In this document: piece after piece, positions 1-7,391 of the stretch
Numbering within the stretch: position 1 is the stretch's first letter
Layout of the letters: the number at the start of each line of letters is the position of its first letter
Assembly: GCA_036525795.1 (NCBI GenBank)
Contig: DATCZS010000104.1
Span: 1 to 25,660 of the forward strand
Origin: DATCZS01 sp036525795
Lineage (GTDB): Bacteria > Actinomycetota > Acidimicrobiia > Spongiisociales > ZC4RG35
Direction: 5' to 3'
DNA: 25,660 nt
Position numbers and translations under genes: made by a program
Notes under the pieces: generated by a model
The model's input: the letters and a program-made list of their open reading frames with translations, nothing else
Told to the model about the DNA's origin: nothing
Databases searched by the model: none

Positions 1-4
1 GGAC

Positions 5-1018
5 TCAGGTGTGCAACTCGATGACGTCGCCGTCTTCGACCAGGTGATCGCGTCCCACCTGCTGGCCGTCGAACCCGCTCTTTCCCCACACCCTGGCGTA
101 CTTGAAAGACCTGACGAAGTCGCGGTGGACGAGTTCGGCGACATCGATCACGGTCGCCCCGGATCGGACGGTGAACGGTTGGGTGAGGTCGGCGGCGTGA
201 CCGGGCTCTTTGGTGTACACACGAACGATGCCGAGATTCCGGAACAGCCACCGGCCCAGCTCGTCGAGACCCGCCCCTGTGACCGCAGACACGGCCATCG
301 CCGGGTAGTGGTAGTCCTCGAGCTCGAGGAACACCGCGACCTCCTCCTCGACGTTGGGGATCAGGTCCGACTTGGTGGCGACGACCAGGCACGGAAGCAC
401 CACGGCGAAGGGGTCTTCCGGGTGTTGGAGCCCCTCCGGCCCGACCGACCATCGCGCCGAGAGGTGAACCCGGCGCGATGCGAGGATCTCGTGCGCCGCC
501 GCCACCGCCTCGACGACCCCCGGAACCGACAGGTCGACCACCAACAGCGCGGCGTCGGCAGGCTGCAGGGCGTTGCCGATCCAGGGGATCGGATGCGAGG
601 AGGCGATCGAGGGCAGGTCCACCAGCTGGATCATCACGTCGTCCACCCGGAGCATTCCCGGTTTCGGGTATTGCGTCGCGAATGGATACGGCTCGGAGAC
701 CGAATGCGATCCGGTCAGACGGGTGTGGAGAGCGGACTTCCCCGAGTTGGGCGGCCCGATCAGGGCGATCTGGGCCGCGCCATCGGGACGGATCACGGTG
801 GCCGGACCGGTGCGAGCAGCGCCCTTGCGCGGTCCGGCGAGCTCTTCGGTCAGATCCTTGATCCGGACCTTGATGTCTGCCTGGAGGTGGTCGGTCCCCT
901 TGTGCTTGGGGATGAGCCTGAGCATCTCGCGGAGCGCATCGAGTCGCTCCTGTGGATCGCGGCTTCTTCGGTACCTGGCCTCGGCCGCCTTGTAGTCGGG
1001 CGTCAGGTTGGCGGGCAT
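5..1018 (-). CDS. TGS-domain GTPase of the DRG/Obg family
   Basis: This is a complete 337-residue P-loop GTPase. An N-terminal charged helical region (about residues 1-65) precedes the G domain. G1 is GPPNSGKS (88-95), the switch II motif is DLPS (D134) instead of the usual DxPG, and G4 is TKSD (215-218). The last 70 or so residues read as a TGS domain (about 265-337), a small beta-grasp fold shared by threonyl-tRNA synthetase, DRG GTPases and SpoT. DRG/Obg proteins are linked to ribosome and translation functions, so a cytoplasmic ribosome-associated role is likely, but the exact role is unknown. The stop is TGA at the window edge, so the gene is whole. The ATG start lies 8 bases after a weak CATGAT box. 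The gene lies 115 bases downstream of the small gene at 1134-1409, on the same strand. The family call is strong; the specific function is inference. Confidence 0.85.
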   Translation of the reverse strand: MPANLTPDYKAAEARYRRSRDPQERLDALREMLRLIPKHKGTDHLQADIKVRIKDLTEELAGPRKGAARTGPATVIRPDGAAQIALIGPPNSGKSALHTRLTGSHSVSEPYPFATQYPKPGMLRVDDVMIQLVDLPSIASSHPIPWIGNALQPADAALLVVDLSVPGVVEAVAAAHEILASRRVHLSARWSVGPEGLQHPEDPFAVVLPCLVVATKSDLIPNVEEEVAVFLELEDYHYPAMAVSAVTGAGLDELGRWLFRNLGIVRVYTKEPGHAADLTQPFTVRSGATVIDVAELVHRDFVRSFKYARVWGKSGFDGQQVGRDHLVEDGDVIELHT

Positions 1019-1133
1019 GGGAATCCATCATGGCCATCGCGACCGGCGACGTCGACCGCAATGGCGCTCGGAGTTCGCGGGGCGGCCGGATGGTGCCGTG
1101 GTGGCGGCATGCACGGGGCCGCCGTGCGCGGTC

Positions 1134-1409
1134 TCAGCGCCCGTCGCCGGGCGTGACCGGAATGAGGATGGCGGGCAGATACTCGTGGCGGGGAAACTCG
1201 TCGACGGCCTGCGTCTTGTGTTCCGGCCTCCCGCAGACGGCGCACGCCTTCCGGCCGGTGGCGGTCCCGAGCGCCGCCGATCCCATGGCGTAGATGAGGC
1301 GTCCCACGATCCTCACCTCATCGGCGTCGAGGGTCGTCCCGGTTCCACGCTCGAGGGCGCGCTCCAGACGGGCGACGACCGAAGCAAGGGTTTCGCGTTC
1401 TGACCCCAT
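1134..1409 (-). CDS. Small hypothetical protein with a CxxC motif
   Basis: This is a 91-residue protein that I do not recognise. The first half is charged and helical. The second half contains Cys56-x2-Cys59, with His64 and His75 further on, which could form a small zinc site. I chose the ATG at 1409 because the box TACCCT ends 6 bases before it, the pattern of leaderless genes in this window; a longer in-frame reading upstream would run through that box. The gene is followed on the same strand by the TGS GTPase and is divergent from the cysteine desulfurase. No function is assigned. Confidence 0.6.
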   Translation of the reverse strand: MGSERETLASVVARLERALERGTGTTLDADEVRIVGRLIYAMGSAALGTATGRKACAVCGRPEHKTQAVDEFPRHEYLPAILIPVTPGDGR

Positions 1410-1415
1410 GCGGGC

Positions 1416-1421
1416 AGGGTA
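1416..1421 (-). promoter_or_regulatory. -10 box TACCCT for the 91-aa protein
   Basis: TACCCT lies 6 bases upstream of the ATG at 1409, which would put the transcription start at or next to the start codon. No convincing -35 box is visible. Confidence 0.5.
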
Positions 1422-1536
1422 CTTCGCCCGACCCCGGCTCTCCGGGATCTCGGGCGCCGTTTCGGTCGCCCCCGTGAGACAATACGTGTCCCGCTCTCGC
1501 CGGCCCCCCGGGCGGTGAACGGGCAACCACAGACCA

Positions 1537-2652
1537 ATGATCTATCTCGACCACGCCGCAACCACCCCCATGCGTCCCGGAGTCTGGGAGGCGATGGAGC
1601 CGTTCGCCGCCGAGGCGTTCGGGAACTCGTCCGGCAGCCACGGCGTGTCCCGACGCGCCAAGAACGCCCTCGAAGAGGCGCGGGAGCGGGCGTCTGCAGT
1701 GCTGGGATGCCACCCGCAGGAGATCGTGTTCACGGGGGGAGGGACCGAGGCAGACAACCTGGCGATCAAGGGGCTGGCCCTGGGCGGGGAGACACGGGGA
1801 GGGGTGGTGACCACCGCCATCGAGCATGAAGCGGTGCTCGAGGCGGCGGCGTTCGCCGGCCGGATGGGGTGCGCCGTCGACATCGTCGGTGTGGACGCAG
1901 GCGGAATCGTCGATCCAGATGCGGTGGCAGCTGCGGTGAACGCCGGGACCGCGGTGGTGTCGGTGATGGCGGCCAACAACGAGACCGGAGCGGTGCAGCC
2001 GATCCGTCAGATCGTCGACGGTGTGGGCCGGAGGGCGCCGGTGCACACCGATGCGGTCCAGGTGTTCGTCTCCGAACCCGTCACCGTCGATGCCCTCGGC
2101 GTCGACCTGTTGACGCTGGCGGCGCACAAGTTCGGCGGGCCGAAGGGCGTCGGGTTGCTGTATGTGCGCAACGGACTGAGCCTCGAGCCGGTCATCCACG
2201 GCGGAGGACAGGAGATGGGGCGGCGCTCCGGAACGCACAACGTGATGGGAGCGGTGGGGATGGCCACGGCGATGGAGCTCACGGTCGCCGACCGGGCCGG
2301 TTTCCGGGCCCGAGTGGACGCCGCCCGCCGTCGGTTCGTCGAGCGTCTCGCGGGCGTGTCCGAACGTTCGATACCCGAACCGACCTCGTTGGTCCAGCAC
2401 GCCCATCTGCGGTTTCCCGGCGTCCGGAACGAAACCCTGCTGGTCCGCCTCGACCGGGCCGGAGTGGCGGCATCGGCGGCATCGGCCTGTCAGTCAGGGG
2501 CGACCTCCGTCTCCCACGTGCTCGCCGCCATGGGTCTGGCCGAGGAGCGAGCCCGCGAGACCGTGCGGTTCTCGCTCGGGTGGACGTCGACCGAGGCCGA
2601 AGTCGACACGGCGGGCGAGATCGTCGAGGCCACCGTGAGGGCACTGCAGTGA
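1537..2652 (+). CDS. Cysteine desulfurase (NifS/IscS family)
   Basis: This 371-residue enzyme is a fold-type I PLP protein that takes sulfur from L-cysteine, giving alanine and an enzyme persulfide for Fe-S clusters and tRNA thiolation. It starts with the typical YLDHAATTP. It has His97 (IEHEAV), Asp172 and Gln175 (TDAVQ), the PLP lysine Lys198 in AAHKFGGPKG, and the persulfide cysteine Cys318 in ASACQSG. Length is normal for the family. The next gene, mnmA, overlaps it by 4 bases (GTGA), so this enzyme probably feeds sulfur directly to MnmA. The ATG is preceded by a leader containing GACAAT/TACGTG-like sequence near 1478-1488, a weak promoter guess. IscS and a dedicated NifS-like paralogue cannot be told apart from this window. 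Confidence 0.93.
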   Translation: MIYLDHAATTPMRPGVWEAMEPFAAEAFGNSSGSHGVSRRAKNALEEARERASAVLGCHPQEIVFTGGGTEADNLAIKGLALGGETRGGVVTTAIEHEAVLEAAAFAGRMGCAVDIVGVDAGGIVDPDAVAAAVNAGTAVVSVMAANNETGAVQPIRQIVDGVGRRAPVHTDAVQVFVSEPVTVDALGVDLLTLAAHKFGGPKGVGLLYVRNGLSLEPVIHGGGQEMGRRSGTHNVMGAVGMATAMELTVADRAGFRARVDAARRRFVERLAGVSERSIPEPTSLVQHAHLRFPGVRNETLLVRLDRAGVAASAASACQSGATSVSHVLAAMGLAEERARETVRFSLGWTSTEAEVDTAGEIVEATVRALQ

Positions 2653-3695
2653 ACGTGCTGGTGGCGATGTCGGGAGGCGTCGACTCGTCTGTGGCGGCTG
2701 CGCTGATGAAGTCAGAAGGCCACGACGTGATCGGGGTGACCTTGAAGCTGTGGTCAGGGCCCGACGGCGAGCTGCCGACGGCGGGGTGCTGCACCGTCTC
2801 CGATGCCGAGGATGCCCGGCGGGTCGCCGCCCAACTCGACATCCCGTACTACGTGCTCGATTACACCGACGACTTCTCCTCCGGGGTGATCGACCGTTTC
2901 GTGGACGAATACCGGCACGGTCGCACCCCCAACCCGTGCGTGGAGTGCAACAGGACGGTCAAGTTCTCCAGACTGCTCGCCCAGGCCTCGGAGTTCGGCT
3001 GTGACATCGTCGCCACCGGCCACTACGCCCGCACCGGAGTGCAGGGCGGTCGCCATCGGCTCTCGCGCGGCGTCGACCGGGACAAGGATCAGAGCTACGT
3101 GCTGTCGATGCTCGGACAGGCCGAGCTCTCGCGGGTCCGGTTCCCGGTCGGTGTGCTCGACAAGGCCGGGACCCGGCGCATCGCCGCCGACCTGGGGCTG
3201 CGCACCGCGGCGAAGCGGGAATCGATGGACATCTGTTTCGTCGGTGCTCGCGACTACCGGAGCTTCCTGCGCGACCACGCCGGAGTGGAAGACGTTCCCG
3301 GCCCCATCGTCGACGTCGGCGGCCGCACGCTCGCCCATCATCGCGGCATCACGGGGTTCACCGTCGGACAGCGGCGCGGCCTGGGAGTGGCCGTGGGGGC
3401 GCCGCAGTATGTGATCGACGTCCGTCCCGAGACCGCCACCGTCGTCATCGGCCCGAAGCAGGCCCTCGAAGTGACCGGGGTGGAGGTGGCTCGCCAGACG
3501 TCGGTGGCGGGGTCGCCGGTGCAGGGTCGCGTCCTCGCTCAGTACCGGGCGCACGGGGAGGCGGTTCCCGCCGAGGTCGACGGTGCGAACGTCCGGTTCG
3601 AGAGCCCCCAGTACGCCGTCGCACCGGGTCAGACGGTCGCCTTCTACCGCGGCGACGAGGTTCTCGGCAGCGCCATCATCTCCTCGGTTCGCTGA
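2649..3695 (+). CDS. mnmA: tRNA-specific 2-thiouridylase MnmA
   Basis: MnmA uses ATP and a protein persulfide to make 2-thiouridine at the wobble position 34 of tRNAs for Lys, Glu and Gln. The protein is 348 residues from a GTG start that overlaps the stop of the desulfurase. The N-terminal PP-loop is SGGVDS (8-13). The catalytic cysteine pair is Cys100 in NPCVECN (Cys97 is an extra neighbour) and Cys196 in MDICFVG. GHYAR, the DKDQSY block (145-150) and GQRRGLGV are also classic MnmA sequence, followed by the C-terminal beta-barrel. The GTG choice rests on the family N-terminus (NVLVAMSGGVDSS) and the overlap. The stop lies 3 bases from the end of the convergent PLP-enzyme gene. Confidence 0.96.
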   Translation: MNVLVAMSGGVDSSVAAALMKSEGHDVIGVTLKLWSGPDGELPTAGCCTVSDAEDARRVAAQLDIPYYVLDYTDDFSSGVIDRFVDEYRHGRTPNPCVECNRTVKFSRLLAQASEFGCDIVATGHYARTGVQGGRHRLSRGVDRDKDQSYVLSMLGQAELSRVRFPVGVLDKAGTRRIAADLGLRTAAKRESMDICFVGARDYRSFLRDHAGVEDVPGPIVDVGGRTLAHHRGITGFTVGQRRGLGVAVGAPQYVIDVRPETATVVIGPKQALEVTGVEVARQTSVAGSPVQGRVLAQYRAHGEAVPAEVDGANVRFESPQYAVAPGQTVAFYRGDEVLGSAIISSVR

Positions 3696-3698
3696 GGG

Positions 3699-4790
3699 TC
3701 ACCACCGGTTGGTACGGGGCCAGGTGGCGGCCACCCTGCCGTGGTGGATCACGTGGTAGCCGTCGTGGGCGGCCGCCGTCATGCAGGCGTGGTTGGGCAG
3801 GACGCGAAGCCGGGAGCCGATCGGGAAGCCGGCGGGATCGATGGCCCCGGTCCGGGCGGCGACGATGCCGTGTTCCTGGGTGACCGCCCGGACGATCAGT
3901 CCCTCGATCAGGGTGCCGTCCTCGTCGCACACCGCCCCGAAACCCCAGTCGAGCGTCTGGCGCGATGTGCTCCGATCCAGAGACAGGGCCAGCGCGCCGG
4001 CGTCGATCACCAGTTCCCCGTTCCTTCGATGGCCGACCACCGCCGCCAGCACAGACAGCGCGACGTCCTCGATCGTGCACACCCCGAGGCCCGCCTGGTA
4101 CAGGTCCTGGAACATGAACACCCCCGGCCGCATCTCGGTCACGTCGGAGAGATCCGCGGCGAAGGTGGCGGTGGGGGTCGATCCGACGCTCACCCCGGGC
4201 ACTTCGATGTCGACGGCGCGAATCGCCTCGGCCGCCCGGACGACCCCATCCCGCTCGCCGGACGCGGCGCGGGCGATGTCTCCGGTGGTGGAACACGCGT
4301 ATGACCCTCCGGCATGGGTCATGACCCCGCGAAATCGCGTGCCCAGCACATGCGCCGCGTGGGTCAGGGCCGGGTCTCCGGGATCGAAGCCGCTCCTGGT
4401 GCCGTCCGCGTCGATCTCCAGCCACACACCCACTCCCGGCCCGGAGCCGGAGATCCACTCGGCCATCTCGACCGAATCGACGATGACCCCGAGGTCGACC
4501 CCCCGTGAGGCCAAGGCCTCCGCCCGGGCGGCCTTCCCCGGTTCGAACCCGACCGCGTACAGGATGTCGGTGATCCCGTGCGCTGCGAAGGCCTCGGCTT
4601 CGGCGAGGGTCGAGACGGTGATGCCCTCTCCGGGTTGCAGCGCCAGGCGGGCGACGTCGATCGACTTGGCCGTCTTCATGTGGGGCCGGAGCCGCACTCC
4701 CAGCGCCTCCGCCCTGCTCCGCATCCGGGCCAGGTTGGCCTCGAGGCGGTTCCGGTCGAGGATCAGGCTGGGCGTCGGCAGGTGGCGCAT
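3699..4790 (-). CDS. D-threonine aldolase / D-serine dehydratase-like PLP enzyme
   Basis: This 363-residue protein belongs to the alanine-racemase-fold (fold-type III) PLP family that includes D-threonine aldolase and eukaryotic-type D-serine dehydratase. Near the N-terminus is LPTPSLILD, then RPHMKTAKS with the likely PLP lysine Lys39. At the C-terminus, PNHAC supplies His334 and Cys336, the divalent-metal pair typical of this family. The probable reaction is cleavage of D-threonine or related D-beta-hydroxy amino acids to glycine and an aldehyde, or D-serine deamination; sequence alone does not decide. The start at 4790 fits the family N-terminus, and a TAGCCT box lies 11 bases upstream. 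The gene converges on mnmA and diverges from ligA with 61 bases between the starts. Confidence 0.85.
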   Translation of the reverse strand: MRHLPTPSLILDRNRLEANLARMRSRAEALGVRLRPHMKTAKSIDVARLALQPGEGITVSTLAEAEAFAAHGITDILYAVGFEPGKAARAEALASRGVDLGVIVDSVEMAEWISGSGPGVGVWLEIDADGTRSGFDPGDPALTHAAHVLGTRFRGVMTHAGGSYACSTTGDIARAASGERDGVVRAAEAIRAVDIEVPGVSVGSTPTATFAADLSDVTEMRPGVFMFQDLYQAGLGVCTIEDVALSVLAAVVGHRRNGELVIDAGALALSLDRSTSRQTLDWGFGAVCDEDGTLIEGLIVRAVTQEHGIVAARTGAIDPAGFPIGSRLRVLPNHACMTAAAHDGYHVIHHGRVAATWPRTNRW

Positions 4791-4801
4791 CGTCGCGCAT
4801 G

Positions 4802-4807
4802 AGGCTA
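4802..4807 (-). promoter_or_regulatory. -10-like box TAGCCT for the D-threonine aldolase-like gene
   Basis: TAGCCT lies 11 bases before the ATG at 4790, slightly farther than the 6-8 bases seen elsewhere, giving a leader of only a few bases. The divergent ligA start has a weaker CATCAT at 4838-4843, 8 bases before its ATG. Confidence 0.35.
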
Positions 4808-4851
4808 CCGGAGCGCTTCGACCGCCCTGCGGTCTGGCATCATCCGGTCTC

Positions 4852-6891
4852 ATGGCAGACGTCTCCCGGCGCATCGAGGAGTTGCGCACTCAGATACGAG
4901 AGCACGCCTACCTCTACTACGTGCTCGATGACCCGAAGGTGTCCGACGCCGAGTACGACGGCCTGTTTCGAGAACTGGTCGCGCTCGAGGATGCCCATCC
5001 CTCCCTGGTCACGTCCGACTCTCCGACACAGCGAGTGGGAGGGATCGCGTCGGAGTTGTTCGCACCGGTGACGCATCGGCGGCGTCTGTTCTCCCTCGAC
5101 AACGCCGAGGCCGCGGACGATCTCGTCGCCTGGGAGCAGAGGATGGTTCGCCAGCTCGGGCAGGCGCCCTCCGGGTACGCCTGCGAGCTGAAGATCGACG
5201 GGCTGGCCGTTTCGCTGGTGTACGAGGGCGGCGTGTTCGTCCAGGGTGCCACCCGCGGAGACGGGACCACCGGCGAGGACATCACGGCCAACCTCCGCAC
5301 GATCGAGTCGATTCCGCTGCGGCTGCTCGGAGGAGACCCGCCCTCCCTGCTCGAGGTGCGGGGCGAGGTGTACATGCCGTATCCCGCCTTCGAGGAGCTG
5401 AACCAACGCCAGATGGACGCAGAAGACCGGATCTTCACCAATCCGCGCAACGCTGCAGCCGGTTCGGTCCGGCAGAAGGATCCGGCCGTCACGGCCGGCC
5501 GAAAGCTGGCGATCTGGATCTACCAGGCGGGCCTGGTGGAGGGGGGGCCGTCGCTGGGGACACACGGCGAGACGATGGACTACCTGCGCCGTCTCGGCCT
5601 GCGCGTCAACCCGGCATCGAGCATCGTTCCGGATCTGGCGGCGGTGGTGGAGTACACCCGCCAGGCCGAGCGCACCAGGCACGACCACGAGTATCAGACA
5701 GACGGCGTCGTGATCAAGGTCGATTCGCTCGATCTCCAGGACCGGCTCGGCCACACGGCCCGCGCTCCGCGATGGGCGATCGCCTTCAAGTTCCCGCCGG
5801 AGGAGCAGACCACCACGCTCCGCGACATCCTGATCAATGTGGGCCGCACGGGGAGGGCGACGCCGTTCGCCGTCCTCGAGCCCGTGTTCGTCGGCGGCGC
5901 CAACGTGGGAATGGCCACGCTGCACAACGAGGACGAGGTCCACCGCAAGGACGTCAGGGTTGGCGACACCGTGGTGGTGAGGCGGGCGGGCGACGTCATC
6001 CCCGAGGTGCTCGGTCCGGTGGTGGCGGTCAGAGACGGCAGCGAGCGGGTGTGGCACATGCCGACGGAATGCCCCTTCTGCGGCCATCCGATCGTGCGGC
6101 CGGAAGGCGAGAAGGACGCCCGTTGCACGGGAGGGCTCGCATGTCCCAGCCGCGTCAGGGAGTGGCTGGCCTACTTCGCCGGTCGCTCGGCGATGGACAT
6201 CGAGGGACTCGGCTACAAGACCATCGACCTCCTGCTGACCGAAGGACTGATCTCAGACCCGGCCGACGTGTTCACCTTGCAGGCCGCGGATCTGGAGGGC
6301 TACGAGGGTTGGGGCGACGTGTCCATCGCCAACCTGCTGGCCGGGATCGATGCCGCCCGGGACCGGCCCCTGGAACGACTGATCGTGGCCCTCGGCATCC
6401 GCCACGTCGGGCCATCCGCGGCCAAGGAATTCGCCCGCCGGTTTCATTCGATGGATCGGCTCCTCGATGCCTCCCGGGAAGAGCTCCTCGACATCGAGGG
6501 CATCGGGCCGGCGATCGCGGACGCCTGGTCCGATTGGGCGATCGAGCCAGGGAATCGGACGTTGATCGAGAAGTTCCGGCGGGGAGGCGTCCGCATGGAG
6601 GACCAGGGCGAGGAGCCGTCTGCGAGCTCGGATCTCCTCGCCGGGGTGACGCTGGTCGTGTCCGGAACGCTCGAGCGGTTCAGCAGGGACGAGGCCAGGG
6701 AGGCGATCGAGGAGCGCGGCGGCAACGCAACCGGTTCGGTGTCGAACAAGACCACCGCCCTGGTGGTCGGCGATTCCCCCGGTGGCGCCAAAGTCGGAAA
6801 GGCGGAGGCGCTCGGTGTTCCGATCATCGACGAGGCGACGTTCGAGCGCATGCTGGAAGACGGCATCGCTGCGCTCGAGGCCGGCCCCTGA
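4852..6891 (+). CDS. ligA: NAD+-dependent DNA ligase LigA
   Basis: LigA seals nicks in duplex DNA using NAD+ as adenylate donor, in replication and repair. The 679 residues match the usual length of about 670. In order: the Ia domain with YYVLDDPKVSDAEYD near residues 20-35, the adenylation domain with the nucleophile Lys114 in ELKIDG, the OB fold (near GRTGRATPFAVLEPV), a four-cysteine zinc finger (Cys407, Cys410, Cys425, Cys431), helix-hairpin-helix repeats (EGIGPAIA and similar) and a C-terminal BRCT domain (about 590-675). The ATG at 4852 gives the family N-terminus; an open frame extends upstream but runs antisense to the neighbouring gene. It ends 30 bases from the convergent gene at 6922. 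All catalytic and zinc residues appear intact. Confidence 0.97.
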   Translation: MADVSRRIEELRTQIREHAYLYYVLDDPKVSDAEYDGLFRELVALEDAHPSLVTSDSPTQRVGGIASELFAPVTHRRRLFSLDNAEAADDLVAWEQRMVRQLGQAPSGYACELKIDGLAVSLVYEGGVFVQGATRGDGTTGEDITANLRTIESIPLRLLGGDPPSLLEVRGEVYMPYPAFEELNQRQMDAEDRIFTNPRNAAAGSVRQKDPAVTAGRKLAIWIYQAGLVEGGPSLGTHGETMDYLRRLGLRVNPASSIVPDLAAVVEYTRQAERTRHDHEYQTDGVVIKVDSLDLQDRLGHTARAPRWAIAFKFPPEEQTTTLRDILINVGRTGRATPFAVLEPVFVGGANVGMATLHNEDEVHRKDVRVGDTVVVRRAGDVIPEVLGPVVAVRDGSERVWHMPTECPFCGHPIVRPEGEKDARCTGGLACPSRVREWLAYFAGRSAMDIEGLGYKTIDLLLTEGLISDPADVFTLQAADLEGYEGWGDVSIANLLAGIDAARDRPLERLIVALGIRHVGPSAAKEFARRFHSMDRLLDASREELLDIEGIGPAIADAWSDWAIEPGNRTLIEKFRRGGVRMEDQGEEPSASSDLLAGVTLVVSGTLERFSRDEAREAIEERGGNATGSVSNKTTALVVGDSPGGAKVGKAEALGVPIIDEATFERMLEDGIAALEAGP

Positions 6892-6921
6892 CCTCGGCGT
6901 CCTCGCTCGGCCGGGCCTGTC

Positions 6922-7317
6922 TCACTGGACGCGAAACTCCCATTCGAACGAACCCACGTCGGGGAGGCCGGTGACGCTGTTCCACTCGATGCGCACGCGG
7001 TGGATGCCGGGGCTCCAGTCGGTCAGATAGAGGCCGGTGGGCGAAGGGGCCCATCGGTGGACGCCGGTCGCCTCCACGACCACGACTTCGGTGTCCGGCA
7101 CCCGGAACCCGTCGACGAAGATCGCCAGCTCGTAGCCCACCTCCATGTCGACCTCGATGATCGCCTGGCGGAGGGCGGCGTCACCGGGGAGCGGTGTCAC
7201 CGATTCCACCGGGTCGGGCAGGGCCACGGGCTCGCCGCCGCGGCCGAAGACCACGCCGAGGGCGATGACGGCGATGGCGAGGGCTCCGAGGCCGAAGTAG
7301 ATGAGGCGATAGGGCAC
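6922..7317 (-). CDS. Small membrane-anchored hypothetical protein
   Basis: The protein has 131 residues if it starts at the GTG at 7317. It has one N-terminal membrane segment (about residues 4-25, LIYFGLGALAIAVIALGVVF) followed by about 100 residues that are probably extracytoplasmic. The outer part looks like a beta-sandwich: it contains EVGYELAIFVDGFRVP and ends in a stretch (GIHRVRIEW, SFEWEFRV) reminiscent of carbohydrate-binding or Ig-like folds. I do not recognise a named family. The GTG start is supported by TACACT 6 bases upstream; a longer reading starting at 7377 would pass through that box. It is divergent from the dap operon and convergent with ligA. Its role is unknown. Confidence 0.6.
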   Translation of the reverse strand: MPYRLIYFGLGALAIAVIALGVVFGRGGEPVALPDPVESVTPLPGDAALRQAIIEVDMEVGYELAIFVDGFRVPDTEVVVVEATGVHRWAPSPTGLYLTDWSPGIHRVRIEWNSVTGLPDVGSFEWEFRVQ

Positions 7318-7323
7318 GGGGCG

Positions 7324-7329
7324 AGTGTA
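7324..7329 (-). promoter_or_regulatory. -10 box TACACT for the membrane-anchored protein
   Basis: TACACT lies 6 bases upstream of the GTG at 7317, consistent with a leaderless mRNA. It shares the 74-base divergent gap with the dap promoter at 7378-7383. Confidence 0.5.
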
Positions 7330-7377
7330 TGGGAAGGCGCATCGTGTGCGAATCGGATGTTCGCCCGGGCGGCGCAC

Positions 7378-7383
7378 TAGCGT
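7378..7383 (+). promoter_or_regulatory. -10 box TAGCGT of the dapCDE operon
   Basis: TAGCGT, within CTAGCGT, lies 8 bases before the dapC ATG. The identical hexamer precedes pyruvate kinase. No clear -35 box is visible 16-18 bases upstream. Confidence 0.5.
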
Positions 7384-7391
7384 CCCCGGCG

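Noticed and set aside
3781..4851. Upstream in-frame extension of ligA
   Set aside because: The extension runs opposite to the D-threonine aldolase-like gene. The LigA family N-terminus begins at the ATG at 4852.
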